The position numbers and the translations under genes were made by a program. Of a stretch of 16,866 nucleotides of DNA, positions 15,672-16,866 are shown piece by piece. The notes beneath the pieces are model-generated. The model did no database searches. It was given only the letters and a program-made list of their open reading frames with translations, and was not told the DNA's origin. This stretch comes from CAZOKH01 sp964580315 (GTDB lineage Bacteria > Chloroflexota > Anaerolineae > Anaerolineales > Anaerolineaceae), in assembly GCA_964580315.1 (NCBI GenBank), contig CAZOKH010000079.1, positions 1 to 16,866 on the forward strand. Reading direction: 5' to 3'. Within the stretch, counting starts at the first letter, position 1. The number at the start of each line of letters is the position of its first letter.

Positions 15672-15776
15672 GTAGGGTGCGGTCGGGTTGTGACCGCACC
15701 AGATTTAAGAAATATTAACCTCAAAAATGGATAAAATAGTTGTTTTGGTGCGGTTACAGAACAAACCGCACCCTAC
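15672..15776. repeat. Double-hairpin repeat, copy A
   Basis: This 105-bp unit is bounded by perfect 12-bp inverted ends, GTAGGGTGCGGT (15672-15683) and ACCGCACCCTAC (15765-15776). It contains two perfect 9-bp hairpins: 15676-15684 with 15692-15700 (7-base loop) and 15747-15755 with 15764-15772 (8-base loop). An AT-rich spacer separates them. A related unit in the same orientation lies at 16284-16371. Confidence 0.75.
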
Positions 15777-15799
15777 CTGCTATTAGCTGAGAGATAATT

Positions 15800-16249
15800 A
15801 TGTCAACAGATAAACAAATTCTAGGTGAAGTAGGTGAATTTCTGGTTATCAAAAATTGTAATTGTCCTAAGTGTAAAAAAGGAAATACCTTAAAGCGATA
15901 ACCTCGAAACTTTAAGTGTGCAGATATTATTTGCGATTTTTGTGGATATCTCGCTCAAGTCAAAACTGTTAGATCTCACAATATTGACCTTCTTCCACCC
16001 AAAATATTAGGAGCAGCATGGGGTGTCCAAAAGGAACGTTTAGATTCTTGCATCTATATGCCTCTTTTTATAATCCTTTACAATTCCCAAACCGAGTATG
16101 GTATTTATTATTTACCAGCAGATTTGCAAGTTCCCGAATTGTTTGTACCACGTAAGCCACTTAGCAATAATGCAAAAAGAAGTGGTTGGCAAGGATTTAT
16201 TTATGATCTATCAAAATTAAGTGGTAATTCAATAGTTAGAATTCATTAG
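15800..16249 (+). pseudogene. PD-(D/E/Q)xK nuclease-like protein interrupted by an in-frame stop
   Basis: From the ATG at 15800 one frame runs for 150 codons to the TAG at 16247-16249, broken only by a TAA at codon 34 (15899-15901). Reading through, the protein starts 'MSTDKQILGEVGEFLV', has a zinc-ribbon-like pair C22-x2-C25 and C45-x2-C48, and a nuclease-like core 'CADIICDFCGYLAQVKT' with Asp42 and Gln53-x-Lys55. It ends 'GWQGFIYDLSKLSG' and 'NSIVRIH'. The Asp...Q-x-K spacing fits a PD-(D/E)xK-fold endonuclease with a zinc element, similar in layout to DpnI/DRP-type restriction proteins, but that link is tentative. Base composition is clearly more AT-rich than the neighbours, and the gene sits between two copies of a repeat, both signs of transfer. 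A sequencing error at 15899 remains possible. The ribosome site is weak (GAGAG). Confidence 0.65.
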
Positions 16250-16283
16250 ATTCAAATAATTCCTAAAAATGTCAAAAAAATCA

Positions 16284-16371
16284 AGGGTGCAGTCGTATTC
16301 CATACTGCACCACAAACTTAAAAACATGAAATAAAGGTTGTGTTGGTGCGGTTACAGAACAAACCACACCC
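16284..16371. repeat. Double-hairpin repeat, copy B (degenerate)
   Basis: This is a shorter, eroded relative of the repeat at 15672-15776 in the same orientation. Its first hairpin is GGTGCAGT (16286-16293) with ACTGCACC (16304-16311). Its second is 16345-16353 with 16362-16370, with one mismatch. The right ends match closely: 16343-16371 equals 15745-15773 at 28 of 29 bases. 'GCTATT' follows both copies after a 5-base length difference. Confidence 0.65.
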
Positions 16372-16437
16372 GCTATTTATTTAGGAAGCAAAATTCGTGC
16401 GACAGTAACACCCCACAAATAAGGTTTTTGATACAAT

Positions 16438-16469
16438 AATAAGGTACGATTACTCAATCGTACCTTATT
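16438..16469. promoter_or_regulatory. Perfect dyad upstream of the amidohydrolase gene
   Basis: AATAAGGTACGAT (16438-16450) and ATCGTACCTTATT (16457-16469) form a perfect 13-bp stem with a 6-base loop. A -10-like TACAAT lies just before it (16432-16437), without a good -35. The dyad would therefore fall at the start of a transcript, either as an operator for a dimeric regulator or as a 5' hairpin. No T-run follows on the plus strand, so it is not a normal terminator. AAGGAG (16490-16495) is the ribosome site for the next gene. Confidence 0.45.
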
Positions 16470-16502
16470 CCATTAACCATCCTCTCCCCAAGGAGCCAAC
16501 CC

Positions 16503-16866
16503 ATGAACCCTCTTATCTTGCATGCCGATCACATCGTCTGTATGACGGAAGACAACCGTGTGCTCACCAACGGCGCGGTGCTGGTGGGCGCCGGCGGGCG
16601 CATTGAGGCCGTGGGCGAAGCGCCGGCGCTGCTGGCGGCGCACCCCGGCGTGCCGGTGAAGCGCCTGGCCGACCGCCTGCTGATGCCCGGACTGTGCAAC
16701 GTGCACATGCACAGCGGTTTGCTGCGCGGCACCGCCGAGGGGCTGCCGGTGTGGGAGTGGCTGCAAGAGTACATCGACCCCATGCACCGCGTTTTAACCC
16801 CCGCCGAAGCCGAAACCGCCTCGTACCTGTGCTATGCCGAGTCGCTGCTGGCGGGCAGCACCACCG
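16503..16866 (+). CDS. Amidohydrolase / aminohydrolase, MTA/SAH-deaminase-like (partial, runs off right edge)
   Basis: The first 121 residues are present; AAGGAG lies 7 bases before the ATG. The N-terminus forms the usual small beta domain ('MNPLILHADHIVCM', 'GAVLVGAGGRIEAVG'). It is followed by 'MPGLCNVHMHSGLLRG', where His68 and His70 are the first two metal ligands of the amidohydrolase barrel, and by 'GLPVWEWLQEYIDPMHR'. That pattern is typical of the branch holding 5'-methylthioadenosine/S-adenosylhomocysteine deaminases, guanine deaminase-like enzymes and triazine hydrolases (AtzB/TrzN). It is predicted to be a cytosolic metal-dependent hydrolase of an amino- or chloro-purine-like ring. 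The substrate cannot be fixed without the rest of the barrel. Its GC-rich third positions contrast sharply with the AT-rich region before it, showing a return to core chromosome. Confidence 0.85.
   Translation, partial: MNPLILHADHIVCMTEDNRVLTNGAVLVGAGGRIEAVGEAPALLAAHPGVPVKRLADRLLMPGLCNVHMHSGLLRGTAEGLPVWEWLQEYIDPMHRVLTPAEAETASYLCYAESLLAGSTT

Noticed and set aside
15672..16371. The repeats read as a CRISPR array.
   Set aside because: Only two imperfect copies, about 600 bases apart, with internal hairpins and a gene between them; no spacers or cas genes.
16473..16787. Minus-strand frames of 104 and 84 codons opposite the amidohydrolase.
   Set aside because: Shadows of a GC-rich gene with clear metal-binding motif and ribosome site on the plus strand.

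Overview
The window looks like a chromosomal segment from an uncultured-type Chloroflexota bacterium, probably Anaerolineae. That is an inference from mixed gene content: a DUF711/ACT pair, lipoproteins with acidic spacers, and many small non-coding palindromic repeats. No rRNA or tRNA is present to confirm it. Both window edges cut genes: a lipoprotein on the left (minus strand) and an amidohydrolase on the right (plus strand).

Layout, left to right. (1) 1-1711: two divergent lipoprotein genes; the left one carries two DUF4352-like domains. (2) 1720-3823: a minus-strand operon encoding a double-ACT protein and a DUF711 (UPF0210) protein, with a promoter candidate and a clear intrinsic terminator. 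(3) 4038-8943: a complete lipoprotein-dependent ABC importer of the iron/polyamine/thiamine/phosphonate-like class (binding protein, two permeases, TOBE-type ATPase), followed by a SerB-like HAD phosphatase and a terminator. (4) 9157-11080: a small two-helix membrane protein followed by a membrane-anchored zinc-metallopeptidase-like protein (HEMMH plus a downstream NEATTD motif). (5) 11158-14916: a tight minus-strand operon of two superfamily I helicases, one UPF1/DNA2-like and one UvrD-like with a possibly degenerate NERD-like N-terminus. (6) 14917-16502: an accessory junk yard. It holds a perfect 34-bp palindrome, a 174-bp MITE-like element with perfect 13-bp terminal inverted repeats, a HigA-type antitoxin gene that has lost its DNA-binding core but kept promoter and RBS, and an AT-rich PD-(D/E/Q)xK nuclease-like gene interrupted by an in-frame TAA. 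The nuclease gene lies between two direct copies of a double-hairpin repeat. (7) 16503 to the end: the start of a metal-dependent amidohydrolase/deaminase.

The strongest candidates for something new are the two-helicase operon, the metallopeptidase with its small membrane partner, and the repeat-flanked dead nuclease next to a gutted antitoxin. The last group looks like remains of defence or mobile DNA beside a living helicase operon.
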